Shown: positions 8,840-18,900, counted from the first letter of the stretch. The stretch is 59,031 bases of DNA from Streptomyces hirsutus (GCF_001418415.1 NZ_LIQT01000157.1:1-59031); one strand, 5' to 3'. Notes: generated by a model from the sequence alone, not told the origin. Numbers and translations are program-made.

Positions 8840-11800
8840 CTACGCCGGCTGCTTCAGGAACTCCCCGTCCAGATAGGCCAGTTCCCCGTCATTGCGCAGT
8901 GCCTCAACCGGTTGTCCGTCCAGGTGCGGGTCCTGGGTGCGAGACTCCATCGGGCACAGGAGCCACAGGCCATGCGGTCCGTCCGAGGGTCGGCGGGCTG
9001 CGGCCTGGAGGGTGACCAGGAACGTACGGCCGCCCTCGTCCCAGTAGCGGGCGATCAGGCCCGCGTCATGGAGGAAGAGGATCGTGCGGGGCTCGGCGGA
9101 GCGGGCGGCGAGGTCTTCGGCGACGCGCTGCCACACGACGCGGACGAACGTGGCGAGGCCCGGCTTCACGCGGCCGGGCGCGGAGGCCGCGTCGGCGCGC
9201 AGGACCGTCCGCCAGTCCTGGCCCTTCTCCGTGGTGAGCTGCCTGAACTCCCGCAGGAACAGTGCCCCGAGGTCGATGGGCACCACCGGGAAGCGGGCGG
9301 AGATCGTCTCCGCCGTGCCCGGCAGGCGGGCGGCCTTGACCGTGAGGGCGAGGAAGCCGCCGCGGCCGGCGCTCTCGGTGAGCTGTTCGCGCAGCGCGCC
9401 GTGCGGGTCGTCGGGCTCACGGCGCGCGTGGGCCCGTACCGGGGGCAGCATGCTGGTGACCGAGCCGGTGGAGGACCAGGGGCCGGTCGACCGCGGCGCC
9501 GGGGGAAGGAAAAGTCCGGCTTCGTCGTCGTGCCGCAGATCGAAGCGAGCCGTCTGGAGCGCGTCCTCCAGCGCTACGGGGGTCGGCTCCCGGCCGTCGG
9601 ACAGGACGTCGAGACCGGGGAAGCGGGCCCGTACCCGGGCGACGAGTTCGGTCGCCGTGATCCCTCGGTCCGCCCGGACACTGGCGCCGGCCTGCGAGAT
9701 GCGCAGTGCGCGTTCCAGGCTCAGGTCACGTCGGTACAGCTCCATGCGGGGTGTGTGGCGCACCACGGGTGAGGCCACGGCGGCGGCCAGCGGCACCAAA
9801 TGGGTGTCGGCGAGAGGGGTGAACCCCTCCGGGGCGGGCACCGCACGCAGCTCCCGGACCACCTCGGCGCGTCCGGGGAGGGGTTCACGGGCGGCGAGTT
9901 TCTCCGCGGTCGTGCCCAGCTCCGCCGCGTAGTCGGCCAGTTCGTGGGGGTTCGGGTCGTCGGTGCCGGGCAGGGACTCGGACGCCAGCAGCACGGTGTC
10001 GCCGCGCCGGTGCACGGCGAGGCGTGGCTCGTGCCCCTCTTCCTCACGGGTCTCCGCTTCGACGGCGGCACGGACGACGGCCAGCGACCGGGCCAGCACG
10101 CGCTCGGGGGTGTCGTCCTGCGCCCCGTGCAGGGCACGGAGCTCCTGGGCGGCCTGCGACGTGGTCATCACACGGCCGAAGTTCGCGACGACCCCGACCA
10201 GTTCGGTGCACACCGCCCGCAGCCACTCGGCCTCGGCCCATCGCTTGATCTCCGCCCGGTGGTGGCGGGAGACCGGCGGCTGCTTGATGCCCAGATGCTC
10301 GGCGATCCGCGCCTGCACGGGCCAGGGGCCCAGCGGCGAGAGTCCGCCGTCCTCGGGTGGAATACCGAGGGTGAGGCGTACCACGTCGGCGCGGTGCGAG
10401 CCCTTGCGGCCGGGAGGCGGGGTCAACAGGCCGGCCATGTCGTCGACCGACAGGATGCCGGTCACCCCGGCCTGCGGGTCCTCGTCCTTCGTCGGAGAGG
10501 CAGCCTTGCGCGCCGCCGGTACGGCGGCCTTCCCGCGCAGGGCGGCCGCCCACTGGTTGCGGCGGCGGTTCAGCTCCTTGCGCACCAACGGGCCGGCGCC
10601 GCGGGCTTTGGAGATCACGGACGGCTGGATGTCCAGCAACTGGCCCACCGTGGTGGCGCCGAGCCCCGCGGCGACTGTGACCGCACGCGGCGACAGACCG
10701 GCCAGCTCCAGCTCCGTGCCGGCGTCGGCGGCAAGGGCCGCCCGGTCCCGTGCCTGCTCCGTGTCCTCCGCCTCGGTGCCCACCGTGGAGGGGGTGGTCG
10801 GCGGCCGGTCCGTGTCGGCGTCCCGGAAGACCTTCTGCCAGGCGTCCTTCATCTGCCGCAGCGTGTCGAAGCGGTGCTCGATGTCACGGTGCAGGGCGCG
10901 CCGGAAGAAGGCGGTCAGGCCGGACTGCAACGGCCGGTAGAAGACCTCACTGGCGATGTGCAGCTCGGCGGCCTCGTTGGTGAGCGGGTCTATGCGGCCG
11001 TCGCCCCACAGCGGCCGCTCACCGCTCGCCATCTCGTGCAGGGTGACGGCCGCGGCGTACCGCTCGGCGTGGTCATCGAAGTGCGGGCGGCGCACCGAAC
11101 CGAGGAACGGATCGAGATAACCGCGGGTACCGGCCTTCACGTCACGGTCGGAGGCGTCTGTCAGGGAGAAGTCGAACAGCTTCAGCTGCCAGGTGAAGTC
11201 CTTGCGGCGCTGGATGCCGAGATTGTCCGGCTTGATGTCGCGGTGGCGGACACCGTTGGCGGCGAGCTGGTCGAGCGCCAGGAACAGATCCTCGCCGAAA
11301 TTCTCCAGGTCGTCGTAGGTGAGCTGGCCCGTGCCGCGCAGCCGGGCGCCGAGGGACTGCTCACCGGCGTACTCCAGCTGCAGGACCGTACGCGCACCGA
11401 TCTCGCGCAGCCCGTCGCCGCGCAACTGGACCACGGCGCCGCCGCCGACCAGCTTCAGGGCGCGCTCCTCCGCGCGCAGCCGGTCGGCCTTCTGCTCGTC
11501 GAGTGCGATCTTGAAGACACGTTCTTCGACGCGGATCGTGCCGTCGTCGTCCTCCACGGCACGCTCCACGAGCAGTGCCCGGGCCGTGGCCCCCGTGCCG
11601 AGGACCCGGCGTACCGACCATTCCTCGTCCAGGGCCTGGCCGGGCAGCGCCTCCAGTGGGTCGACGGCCGGCGCCGCCGCGGAGTCGGGGACGGCACCGG
11701 CCCGTTCCGCCTCGTCGAGGAGGTCCAGGAACTCCTCCGCGGAACTGAGGCGGTCGTTGACGTCGGCGCGGGTGGCTTTGAAGACCAATGCGTCGAGTGC

Positions 11801-13249
11801 GTCGGAGACGCCGTCGGCGACCGCGAACAGATGCAGTCCCGATTCGGTGCGCAGCCGCTCCTTGAGAACGCTGCGCTGCGGGGCCGGCGGCTTGCCGGTC
11901 AGGATCAGATAGGAAACGGCACCCAGCCCGAAGATGTCCAGGTCCCCCGGGTCGGGGAAGGGCAGGTCCGTCTCGGGGGCCAGGTACACCTGGGCCGCGT
12001 CCTCGATCAGCGCCGCGTCCAGCGCGGAGCCGCCGATGGACAGGAAGAAGGTGGCGTTGCTGTCGAAGTCGCGGGCCGCGGTCTGCCAGTCGGTGATGCG
12101 CAGCTCGGGACTGGCGCCCTCCCCTCGGAACGACACGTAGACGGAACGGGCCGCCAACGCCCGGTGGTACAGCGAGCGGCTGTGGGCGTGCCGGACGGCC
12201 TCGGCGAGCTGGCGTACCAGGTCGAGGCGGGTCTCGGGGGTGAGCCTGCTTCCGTAGGTGTCCAGATACTGGTCCAGGCGCAGGTCGGTGTGGCGGTGGC
12301 GGAAGAGGATCGCCGGCCCGCCCTCGTGGTCGCGCAGTTCGACGGCGTCGACGATGCCACGGTGCGTGATGCCCTGGAGTACCTGGTACTCACGGCGGGC
12401 CGCGCGCTCCGTCTTCTTGCGGTCGGCTTCCGTCGCTCCTTGGCTGACCAGGTAGATGCGCACCCGGCCCTCCCCCTGGGCGAGACCGTCGTCCCGCTTC
12501 GCGAGACGGTCCTCCCACGAGGCCCCGGCGTCGAGCGGGTGCGGCTCCATCTTCCAGGCGTCACCGAAACGCAGATGGCCGGTCGACTGCCGGATGCCGA
12601 TGGCCTTGAGCAGCTGAGGCAGCCGGTGCCTGGAGAAATCCTCGGTGATACGCCGCTCGGGCCGGTCGGGGGGCAGACCGAGGAAGTCCTGCCAGATACG
12701 GCTCAGACCGCTCGCGCCGTCGTCGCGCCCGTACACGCGAAGGCGCTGGACCTCGTCGAGGTGGCTGACCAGGTCAGGAGCCGACAGGAAGACGGCCGGC
12801 TCGATACGCGGAACCATCCGGTCGCTCCGGTAGAGCTTGCGGGCGGCCCACTGAAGCTGACTGCGCAGTTCCTTGGACTTGAGATCGTTGAAGTGCAGCG
12901 GGTTGTTGATGGTGCGGGTGCGGTCCTTACCGCGGAAGTTCCAGGTCGAACCGGTGTTGCGGAGCTCACCGGGGTGACTTTTGATCTCGACGAGGAAGAG
13001 GCCGGCGGGAACGGCGACCAGCAGATCACACTCGTTGACCCGGCCCGACTGGGCGGTGAAGGAGAAGGTCGCCCAGGCGCGGTACGGCTCGGCCGCGGGC
13101 AGGAGGCGCCTGACATGGTCCAGCGCGTCCTGCTCCCAGGGGTAGGGAGAGGGACGCTCCTGGAACCACTGCTGAGCGGGCTTGACCGGCCCCGGCTTGG
13201 GTACGGCCGGGCCGGACGTCTGCCGCGGCTCCCCTCCCGTTGCTGCCAC
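8840..13249 (-). CDS. pglW: PglW-like serine/threonine kinase with NERD-like N-terminus (Pgl/BREX-2)
   Basis: 1469 residues from GTG 13247-13249. Residues about 30-110 form a NERD-like nuclease-fold segment (N-E-C-D-L near 72-76, then V-E-I-K at 87-90). Two kinase-like domains follow. In the first (about 285-510) the catalytic HRD is HRALAARS (362-369) and DFG is DWQ, so it looks like a pseudokinase. The second (about 545-820) has GTGATA, the FKIAL lysine near 580, HRDIKPDN at 669-676 and DFS in the DFG position, so it is probably active. The remaining ~650 residues contain helix-hairpin-helix-like and winged-helix-like stretches. This architecture matches PglW, an essential Pgl component. 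pglX is nearby; pglY and pglZ are not seen. Confidence 0.9.
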   Translation of the reverse strand: MAATGGEPRQTSGPAVPKPGPVKPAQQWFQERPSPYPWEQDALDHVRRLLPAAEPYRAWATFSFTAQSGRVNECDLLVAVPAGLFLVEIKSHPGELRNTGSTWNFRGKDRTRTINNPLHFNDLKSKELRSQLQWAARKLYRSDRMVPRIEPAVFLSAPDLVSHLDEVQRLRVYGRDDGASGLSRIWQDFLGLPPDRPERRITEDFSRHRLPQLLKAIGIRQSTGHLRFGDAWKMEPHPLDAGASWEDRLAKRDDGLAQGEGRVRIYLVSQGATEADRKKTERAARREYQVLQGITHRGIVDAVELRDHEGGPAILFRHRHTDLRLDQYLDTYGSRLTPETRLDLVRQLAEAVRHAHSRSLYHRALAARSVYVSFRGEGASPELRITDWQTAARDFDSNATFFLSIGGSALDAALIEDAAQVYLAPETDLPFPDPGDLDIFGLGAVSYLILTGKPPAPQRSVLKERLRTESGLHLFAVADGVSDALDALVFKATRADVNDRLSSAEEFLDLLDEAERAGAVPDSAAAPAVDPLEALPGQALDEEWSVRRVLGTGATARALLVERAVEDDDGTIRVEERVFKIALDEQKADRLRAEERALKLVGGGAVVQLRGDGLREIGARTVLQLEYAGEQSLGARLRGTGQLTYDDLENFGEDLFLALDQLAANGVRHRDIKPDNLGIQRRKDFTWQLKLFDFSLTDASDRDVKAGTRGYLDPFLGSVRRPHFDDHAERYAAAVTLHEMASGERPLWGDGRIDPLTNEAAELHIASEVFYRPLQSGLTAFFRRALHRDIEHRFDTLRQMKDAWQKVFRDADTDRPPTTPSTVGTEAEDTEQARDRAALAADAGTELELAGLSPRAVTVAAGLGATTVGQLLDIQPSVISKARGAGPLVRKELNRRRNQWAAALRGKAAVPAARKAASPTKDEDPQAGVTGILSVDDMAGLLTPPPGRKGSHRADVVRLTLGIPPEDGGLSPLGPWPVQARIAEHLGIKQPPVSRHHRAEIKRWAEAEWLRAVCTELVGVVANFGRVMTTSQAAQELRALHGAQDDTPERVLARSLAVVRAAVEAETREEEGHEPRLAVHRRGDTVLLASESLPGTDDPNPHELADYAAELGTTAEKLAAREPLPGRAEVVRELRAVPAPEGFTPLADTHLVPLAAAVASPVVRHTPRMELYRRDLSLERALRISQAGASVRADRGITATELVARVRARFPGLDVLSDGREPTPVALEDALQTARFDLRHDDEAGLFLPPAPRSTGPWSSTGSVTSMLPPVRAHARREPDDPHGALREQLTESAGRGGFLALTVKAARLPGTAETISARFPVVPIDLGALFLREFRQLTTEKGQDWRTVLRADAASAPGRVKPGLATFVRVVWQRVAEDLAARSAEPRTILFLHDAGLIARYWDEGGRTFLVTLQAAARRPSDGPHGLWLLCPMESRTQDPHLDGQPVEALRNDGELAYLDGEFLKQPA

Positions 13250-13604
13250 TGCGTCGGCCTCCTCACCGCTCGTCCCTCAGGGCCTGACAAATCCCTGGTG
13301 GAGCCTACCGCCACGGACTGACGACGCGGTTTCTCCCGGAGAACCAGCCAAGCAGCGGTGACGCCGAGCCCAGGAGCATCGGCAAGGACGTCTCCGCTTC
13401 CTGCCGGGCTCGGGGTGCCGCGCGCCCCGCACGGACACCGACGCCTCCGTCGTCGCCGAGACCATCAGCAGGTGGAGTGCGCCCCCACCCACTGCGCAGC
13501 ACTGCGCCGGCGAACACCTGAAAACCCGATCGAGGGGTGTCCCGGGAACTTCCACTCCCGCGGTGCATGACGGCTCACGAACACCACTGCTTGAGGCCGC
13601 TTGC
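13250..13604. other. Intergenic region upstream of pglW
   Basis: About 355 bases between the DUF3883 reading frame and pglW, both on the minus strand. It must contain the pglW promoter unless pglW is co-transcribed from the sacsin-like gene. I see no convincing promoter hexamers, hairpin or small gene here. Confidence 0.4.
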
Positions 13605-14021
13605 TCAATGCGAGTTGCTGGGCCGCGCATTTCCCAAAGGCGAGCACTGATACCGCAGCCCCCGGCTGACCATCCTGAAGCGGTCGCGTCCCTGGGTCGA
13701 GAACGGGTTCGGCAGGTCGAACACGCGGCGTTCCTCCGGGACGAGGGCCGAGGTGATCAGCAGGATGCGGTAGCGGTTGCCCCGGGCGTGGCGGCGGGCC
13801 GCTTCCACCTCGGACTGTCCGAGCTCGAACTCCACCCGCTCGGCGCCCGGTTCGCTCAGCGCCTTCACCTCATACAGCCGGCTGGTGTTACCACGCCATG
13901 CCACCTCGAAGTCGTATCCCAGACTGTCGGACGCCTCGCTGTCTCCGTTGACGACGGCCGCGTAGCCCGAGGTCCACCGCACGTCGGGGTAGTGGCGCTG
14001 GAGCCAGGCGCGCGCGGCCAC
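13605..14021 (-). pseudogene. DUF3883 (NO VEIN C-terminal) domain, out of frame with the sacsin-like ATPase
   Basis: 138 residues from GTG 14021. The sequence has the DUF3883 hallmarks: YDFEV, YEVKALS (the E-V-K of a restriction-endonuclease-like core), FELGQSEVEAARRH, and a YRILLIT strand. In intact relatives this domain is the C-terminus of a sacsin-type ATPase. Here it overlaps the 3' end of the 1670-residue ATPase frame (13888-18900) in another frame. Skipping one base near 14035-14045, by a G-rich stretch, would join the two through an SASSGEVAARAW linker. So either a single-base insertion (mutation or sequencing error) split the gene, or the domain is made separately from the GTG, which has GGGGGAG just upstream. 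Confidence 0.75.
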
Positions 14022-17000
14022 CTCCCCCGACGAGGCCGACGGCGGAACGCTGGTCCTCGTTGGCCTGGTTCATCTTCGCGACGACGATGCGTGGCTTGAC
14101 GGTGGCAGCACCTCCGTGCCGTGGCCGGGGCACACCGGCCACGGTGTCCAGGCGCACCCTGCCCGACTGGGTGAGAAAGGCTTCGTCGATGCTCTTCGAG
14201 GCGATGTCCGCGATGGTGGAGAACTGGTCGCGCCCGACCCTGACCTCGGCGTCTCCGATGGTGATGGTGCGCGGAGCGACATCGACGGAGCTACCGGAGC
14301 CCTGGGACCGCGCCGCCGTCTGCGCGAAATCCCTGTCGGTGAGACCCAGTGCCGCAGCATCCGCGGCATGCGGCATTCCGGCGGGCCACCCCACAGCGCG
14401 TGCCACCGCGCCGAGCAGTTGTTCCTGGCTCAACGGCAGCAGGTCGTTCAACCCGGTTCCGTCGACGTGGCTCTTGCACTCCAGCAATGCCGCCCCGTGC
14501 CACCCCGCGGGCACCTGAACGCCATGGCGGCGGCACCAGGCGGCCACCAGGGGAACCAGCGCGGGCACGAGCGCGTCGAGCGTGGCGGCGTTGCGTGCAC
14601 GGAGTTGGTCGACGGGCTCGAGCTCGGTGGACCGCTCGAGGTCGTCTTCGGCTCCGTGCGCACGGAGCCACTCCTGCACCCTACCGTGCATCGCCTCCTC
14701 GGGAGGGGTGATGAACCGGGGAAGCCAGTCCGGGTCCGGTTGCAGGTCGTGGAAACCGCGGGCCGCGGCGTAGCCGGAGATGTCCTCGCCCTGCTGCGCG
14801 GCGACGGCGTACCGCTCGCGAAGCCGGTCGAGAAGAATGCCGGAGCGGTCGCGCACGAAGTCCCCGAAGGCTTGTTCATGGCGCTCGGGGTAGTGCTCCG
14901 GAGGGTGGCCGAGAGAGACCAGCGCGGCGTTGAACCGCTGGAAGTCGAGCCGCAGTTCGTCCCGGAGTTCCGCCGGCCTCGTGCAGGAGCGGGCCAGGGC
15001 CACCAGGTCCGCCGACGAGCGCGGCAGATCGGGCGCGAGCCGGTCGATGATCTCGACGAGCTCACGCTCGCCGGCCGCACGATCGAGGATGTGGGCGGCC
15101 TCCTCGTTCCAGGTGTCGGCGGCGAGACACGCCAGCACCGGGCGGAGCAGTCTCACCGTGTCCTGCACGTCGCCGGTGAGGTTGCGCCGGATTTCGGTGA
15201 CCTTGGCTTCGGTCGTGTCCAGCGCCGCCGCGAGGACGCTGTCGTCGATGAGCGTGGGGCTGCTGCCGTCGAAGCTCCGCTCGAGTTTGACCAGGACCAG
15301 TTCCAGCGCGTCCTGCAGCCACGCTCTGCCGAGCAGCTGCGCGACGGCGGGTGTCGCCGCCTGCAGTTCGTCCCAGCCCTCGTCGCACCTCCAGACGACC
15401 ACCGTGGGGTGGTCGGCGTCCGGCAGCGGCAGCGCGCGCGTCGTCGACGGCGGTTCGGTCGGCGTACCGGAGATGGCGATCTCCACGTCGTCGGCGTGTA
15501 CGACGCGGAGGGTGCGAAGCCGTTCGAGGGCAGCACGGACACCACGCTCGCTGCGGCGTACGAAAGCCCCGGACTTGAGTTCCATGGCGAGTGCCACCAC
15601 GGTGACCAGCCACTCCCGTCCCCTGATGAACCCAGTGGTCTGCCCCGACGGCGTGATGGAGGCGCCGTCGCGGTGACGTACCTGCACATGGGTGGCCGAT
15701 GTGCGCTCCATCTTCAGCCCGTTCGCCTCGGCCAGGCGGCCAATGACCTCACCGGATTCCGCCGGGGCGACGAGGACCGGATGGCCCGCCAGCTCGATGA
15801 GTGCTTCCTTCAGGGGATCCGTCTCGTCGCAGACGATGACCGGTGTTCCGTCGGCCGACGGTGTGAAGGTGCCCAGCACGTTGGTGCGGCTGACCACGAG
15901 GCGGACCTCCTCACCCGGTGCCCAGGGCCAACGGCCTGTCCGCGCGATGTTCGACCACGCCCGCTCGTAGTGCCGTTTGAAGGAGACGCTGAGGTACTCG
16001 GGTACTTCGCCCTGGTCGAGCACGTCGCCGAGCTGCTTCACCGCCGCCCCGGAATGCTGCGGATCGTCCCACTTGCGGAGGCCGAGCCGGACCATACGCT
16101 CGACGACGGTCCTGTCGGTGAGCAGGCGTCGCGTCGACAGGGGCAACGCGGGGACGAAGGTCGGGAGTTCGCCGTCGATGCTGAACCAGGCCCGACGTGG
16201 TTCGACGAAGGACGGGCCGTCCGGGTCCTCGACGGGAAGCCAGTCCAGGCTTCGGAGGTAAGAGGCGAGAGGAGTGGGCCAGACATGCGCGTCTTTGAAG
16301 GGGTACAGGGGCCTGTGCACCGTGACGGTGAGAACCTCCTCGCCCCAGGTGCGGAGCCCGTACATCAGCAGTTCGGCGAACTCGCGTCGGGCGGCGGAGC
16401 CGAGCCCGGCGACCTCGGTCGCTCCTGCCAGGTGGGCCGGCGCCTTCGTGAACTCGTACGGCGTGTACGGGTGCGCGAACTTTGTCCACCCGCTCCTGAC
16501 GTCGGCGGACCAGGCGTCGGCGAGAGCATCCTCCAGCCCGAGGCGCACGGCGAGGCCCGAGGGCCGCAGTTCGTATCCCTGGCAGGCCCCAAGGCGTTCC
16601 CCGACGGCTCCCGGCCTCAGGCCGTCGCACACACCGAGGGCCTCCAGGAACTCGATGTAGGCCGTTCGGTCCCGAACCGGAGCGGGCCAGTCGTCGGGGC
16701 CGCTGATCCACTGTTCCCGCTGGGCGGCCAGGGCGGGGACCCGGGATCCCCCCTCCGCGAGGAACCTCTCCAGCCGCCGCGCTCCCTCGGTGCCCCAAGC
16801 GGGTGAGAAGGAGCAGCGCGCGGCTCTCCCCCACCGGCCGGCTTCGGCCGGCGGCAGCCGGAAGGGGATACGGGCCAGCCGTCGGCGCTGGGCCTGGGTG
16901 AGCAGCGGGTACTGCCGGAAGGCGAAGGTGAGGGCGTCGCGGCTGAGCGCCTCCGAAGGATGGTCGGAGAGCAGATCGTCCAGCGCGTCGAAGACGCGGT

Positions 17001-18900
17001 CCAGTTGGTAGGGGCGCACCAGTTCGTTGCGTTCGAGGAATCCTCGCCCGGCGCTGTCCCAGGTGATCGCAGGGTGCGTGAAGGAGATACGGCGCCGGAG
17101 CGCCTTGAGGTCACCAGGGACCCGAGTGACGGCGTCGCTGTCCGCGATGTCGTCGGGCTCGGGATGGAAGAAGACGGTCGCGTCCTGTCTGCCGGACTCG
17201 GTCCGGCCGCCGAGGGCGCTTTTCAGCTGCATGTCCTGGGTGAGGATGATGCGCCGGCCTCGCAACACGCCCTGGTCCCGGGCGAACGCATGGGACACGT
17301 CACTGTAGAAGTCCGCCCACACCAATCCTGCCGGCTCCGTACCGCCGAGCAGCGACCGCGCCACGGTTTCGGCCCACTCTGCGGCCAGGAGCGCCGGAGG
17401 ACGAAAGGGCCTGGAGAGAACGGCCTTGCACAGCTTGTCCAGACGCGTGTGACGGACGGGGCCGACGGACGGGGTCAGCAGGTCGGCTCCGGCCCTCGTC
17501 AGTGCCTCGGTGGTGAGAACGCGCCAGGAGCGCTTGCCGTCGGGCCATCCGTAGGAGTCCTGCAGCGAGCCCCACGCCTCCCGTCCGTGCAGGGGCACGA
17601 TCGGTTCGGCGGCAAGCTTCCCGTTCAGAGCGGCGTCGAGCCGGGCGGGTACGTCCCAGCACATGAGGTCGAGAACGAGGTCCGCGGCGATGAGGTGCGG
17701 GGTCTCCGAGCACATGCGTCTGCTCAGTTCCACTGTCAGTACGGCGAGCTGGTCGAGGAGGAAGGCGTTCAGGGCCACCGTCTCACTGATGTCGAGGCGG
17801 GCCAGCTTGGTGAAGAACGGAGCGTGGGCGTGACCAGGGAACGGGGCGTGAACTCCCGCGGCCATCGGCAGGAAGGTGTACATGCGGCCGTGGGTGAGCG
17901 GCGCGTCGAGTCGTAGCGCGACCGCCACCCATGCGTCGGCGTCCCAGTTCTCCCAGGCGGCGTCGATCTCGCGCGCCTGGACGCTGCGACCGACCGCTCC
18001 ACTCAATTCCTCCGCATCGAGTGTTCGACGCCCCAGCAGGTAGCGGCCCGCCCCGGCGAGATCGACCTCCCGTACCCAGTCGGCCTCACATGCGGTGACG
18101 AGGTTCGATGCGCGCTCGGCACGCGAGAGGACGTGCCGGAAGGAGGCATCAGATCCGTCACGCACCTCGACGAGGAGTTCGGCCACGCGGTCGAGGAAGA
18201 GCAGGAGCGGCGCCTCGCTGTTCACCATGTTCTCCGCCTGCGCCACGGCGAGCCCCCAGGCATGCCGGTCGCGCAGCGGGAGCCGGACGACCGTGGAGTA
18301 CCCGGCCTCGGCCAGTTCCTTGAGTACGGGATCGGTGATGTCGGCCGGTACCGGCAGTGCCAGCGGGGAGATGTCCTCGGTCACCCGGGCTGCCAGTGCC
18401 GGCTCCTCCACCAGAGTGCGCACGTCCTCGGGCCTGGCGAAACGGAAGCAGTAGCCGTCGAAGTCCGGAGAGGCGGGTGAGGACTTCGAGTAGATCTCCG
18501 GCCAGTCCGTCAGTTGCAGCACGCTGCGGAACCCGAGGCCCTTGTTGCCGATCCCCTCCCCCGCCGCCTTGCTCGACAGGGCCAGCTCGGTGATGGCGCG
18601 GAAGTTCTCCTCGGCGAACGCCGCCCCCTCGTTGGCGACGTAGAGGACACCACCGCTCTCCTGGGAGACCGCCAGGACTGCGATCCTTCCCGGGTTGGCG
18701 TCGCCGAGTGCGTCGTGGCCGTTCTGGACGAGTTCGAGGATCGTGCGGCCCTCGTACTCCTGGGCGGTGTCCTCGCTGACGGACTTCAGGCTTTCGGCAA
18801 ACCGCCACGTCTCGCCGGCGTCCCTGTAGATCTCGATCCGCCGCCGGGTCAGGGCGAGCACGGCCGCCCGAAATCCGTTGCCCTCTGCGGCATCCCACAT
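13888..18900 (-). CDS. Sacsin/HSP90-type giant ATPase, C-terminus lost by frameshift
   Basis: About 1670 residues from ATG 18900, chosen because the extra N-terminal 26 residues of the longest frame look non-coding. A GHKL ATP-binding domain opens the protein: E56-x3-N60-x2-D63 in ELVQNGHD, then the lid GEGIGNKGLGF at 114-124, as in sacsin N-terminal domains. The rest is a long helical/beta region without a recognised catalytic motif. The last ~40 residues (from about base 14040 down) are arginine-rich and non-native-looking, because the frame leaves the true C-terminal DUF3883 domain encoded at 13605-14021. Sacsin-DUF3883 proteins recur in bacterial defence islands; here it is collinear with pglW. 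The mechanism is unknown. Confidence 0.82.
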   Translation of the reverse strand: MWDAAEGNGFRAAVLALTRRRIEIYRDAGETWRFAESLKSVSEDTAQEYEGRTILELVQNGHDALGDANPGRIAVLAVSQESGGVLYVANEGAAFAEENFRAITELALSSKAAGEGIGNKGLGFRSVLQLTDWPEIYSKSSPASPDFDGYCFRFARPEDVRTLVEEPALAARVTEDISPLALPVPADITDPVLKELAEAGYSTVVRLPLRDRHAWGLAVAQAENMVNSEAPLLLFLDRVAELLVEVRDGSDASFRHVLSRAERASNLVTACEADWVREVDLAGAGRYLLGRRTLDAEELSGAVGRSVQAREIDAAWENWDADAWVAVALRLDAPLTHGRMYTFLPMAAGVHAPFPGHAHAPFFTKLARLDISETVALNAFLLDQLAVLTVELSRRMCSETPHLIAADLVLDLMCWDVPARLDAALNGKLAAEPIVPLHGREAWGSLQDSYGWPDGKRSWRVLTTEALTRAGADLLTPSVGPVRHTRLDKLCKAVLSRPFRPPALLAAEWAETVARSLLGGTEPAGLVWADFYSDVSHAFARDQGVLRGRRIILTQDMQLKSALGGRTESGRQDATVFFHPEPDDIADSDAVTRVPGDLKALRRRISFTHPAITWDSAGRGFLERNELVRPYQLDRVFDALDDLLSDHPSEALSRDALTFAFRQYPLLTQAQRRRLARIPFRLPPAEAGRWGRAARCSFSPAWGTEGARRLERFLAEGGSRVPALAAQREQWISGPDDWPAPVRDRTAYIEFLEALGVCDGLRPGAVGERLGACQGYELRPSGLAVRLGLEDALADAWSADVRSGWTKFAHPYTPYEFTKAPAHLAGATEVAGLGSAARREFAELLMYGLRTWGEEVLTVTVHRPLYPFKDAHVWPTPLASYLRSLDWLPVEDPDGPSFVEPRRAWFSIDGELPTFVPALPLSTRRLLTDRTVVERMVRLGLRKWDDPQHSGAAVKQLGDVLDQGEVPEYLSVSFKRHYERAWSNIARTGRWPWAPGEEVRLVVSRTNVLGTFTPSADGTPVIVCDETDPLKEALIELAGHPVLVAPAESGEVIGRLAEANGLKMERTSATHVQVRHRDGASITPSGQTTGFIRGREWLVTVVALAMELKSGAFVRRSERGVRAALERLRTLRVVHADDVEIAISGTPTEPPSTTRALPLPDADHPTVVVWRCDEGWDELQAATPAVAQLLGRAWLQDALELVLVKLERSFDGSSPTLIDDSVLAAALDTTEAKVTEIRRNLTGDVQDTVRLLRPVLACLAADTWNEEAAHILDRAAGERELVEIIDRLAPDLPRSSADLVALARSCTRPAELRDELRLDFQRFNAALVSLGHPPEHYPERHEQAFGDFVRDRSGILLDRLRERYAVAAQQGEDISGYAAARGFHDLQPDPDWLPRFITPPEEAMHGRVQEWLRAHGAEDDLERSTELEPVDQLRARNAATLDALVPALVPLVAAWCRRHGVQVPAGWHGAALLECKSHVDGTGLNDLLPLSQEQLLGAVARAVGWPAGMPHAADAAALGLTDRDFAQTAARSQGSGSSVDVAPRTITIGDAEVRVGRDQFSTIADIASKSIDEAFLTQSGRVRLDTVAGVPRPRHGGAATVKPRIVVAKMNQANEDQRSAVGLVGGGGRARLAPAPLPRRAVDLGLRGRRQRRQRGVRQSGIRLRGGMAW

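Noticed and set aside
846..13249. A complete BREX-2 system
   Set aside because: Only PglX and PglW are present; no PglY (ATPase), PglZ (phosphatase) or helicase component can be seen within the window.
9800..13321. 1173-residue open frame on the plus strand
   Set aside because: It is the antisense shadow of pglW; high GC keeps the opposite strand open. It has no family motif.
14116..16806. 896-residue open frame on the plus strand
   Set aside because: Antisense shadow of the sacsin-like ATPase gene; no recognisable domain.
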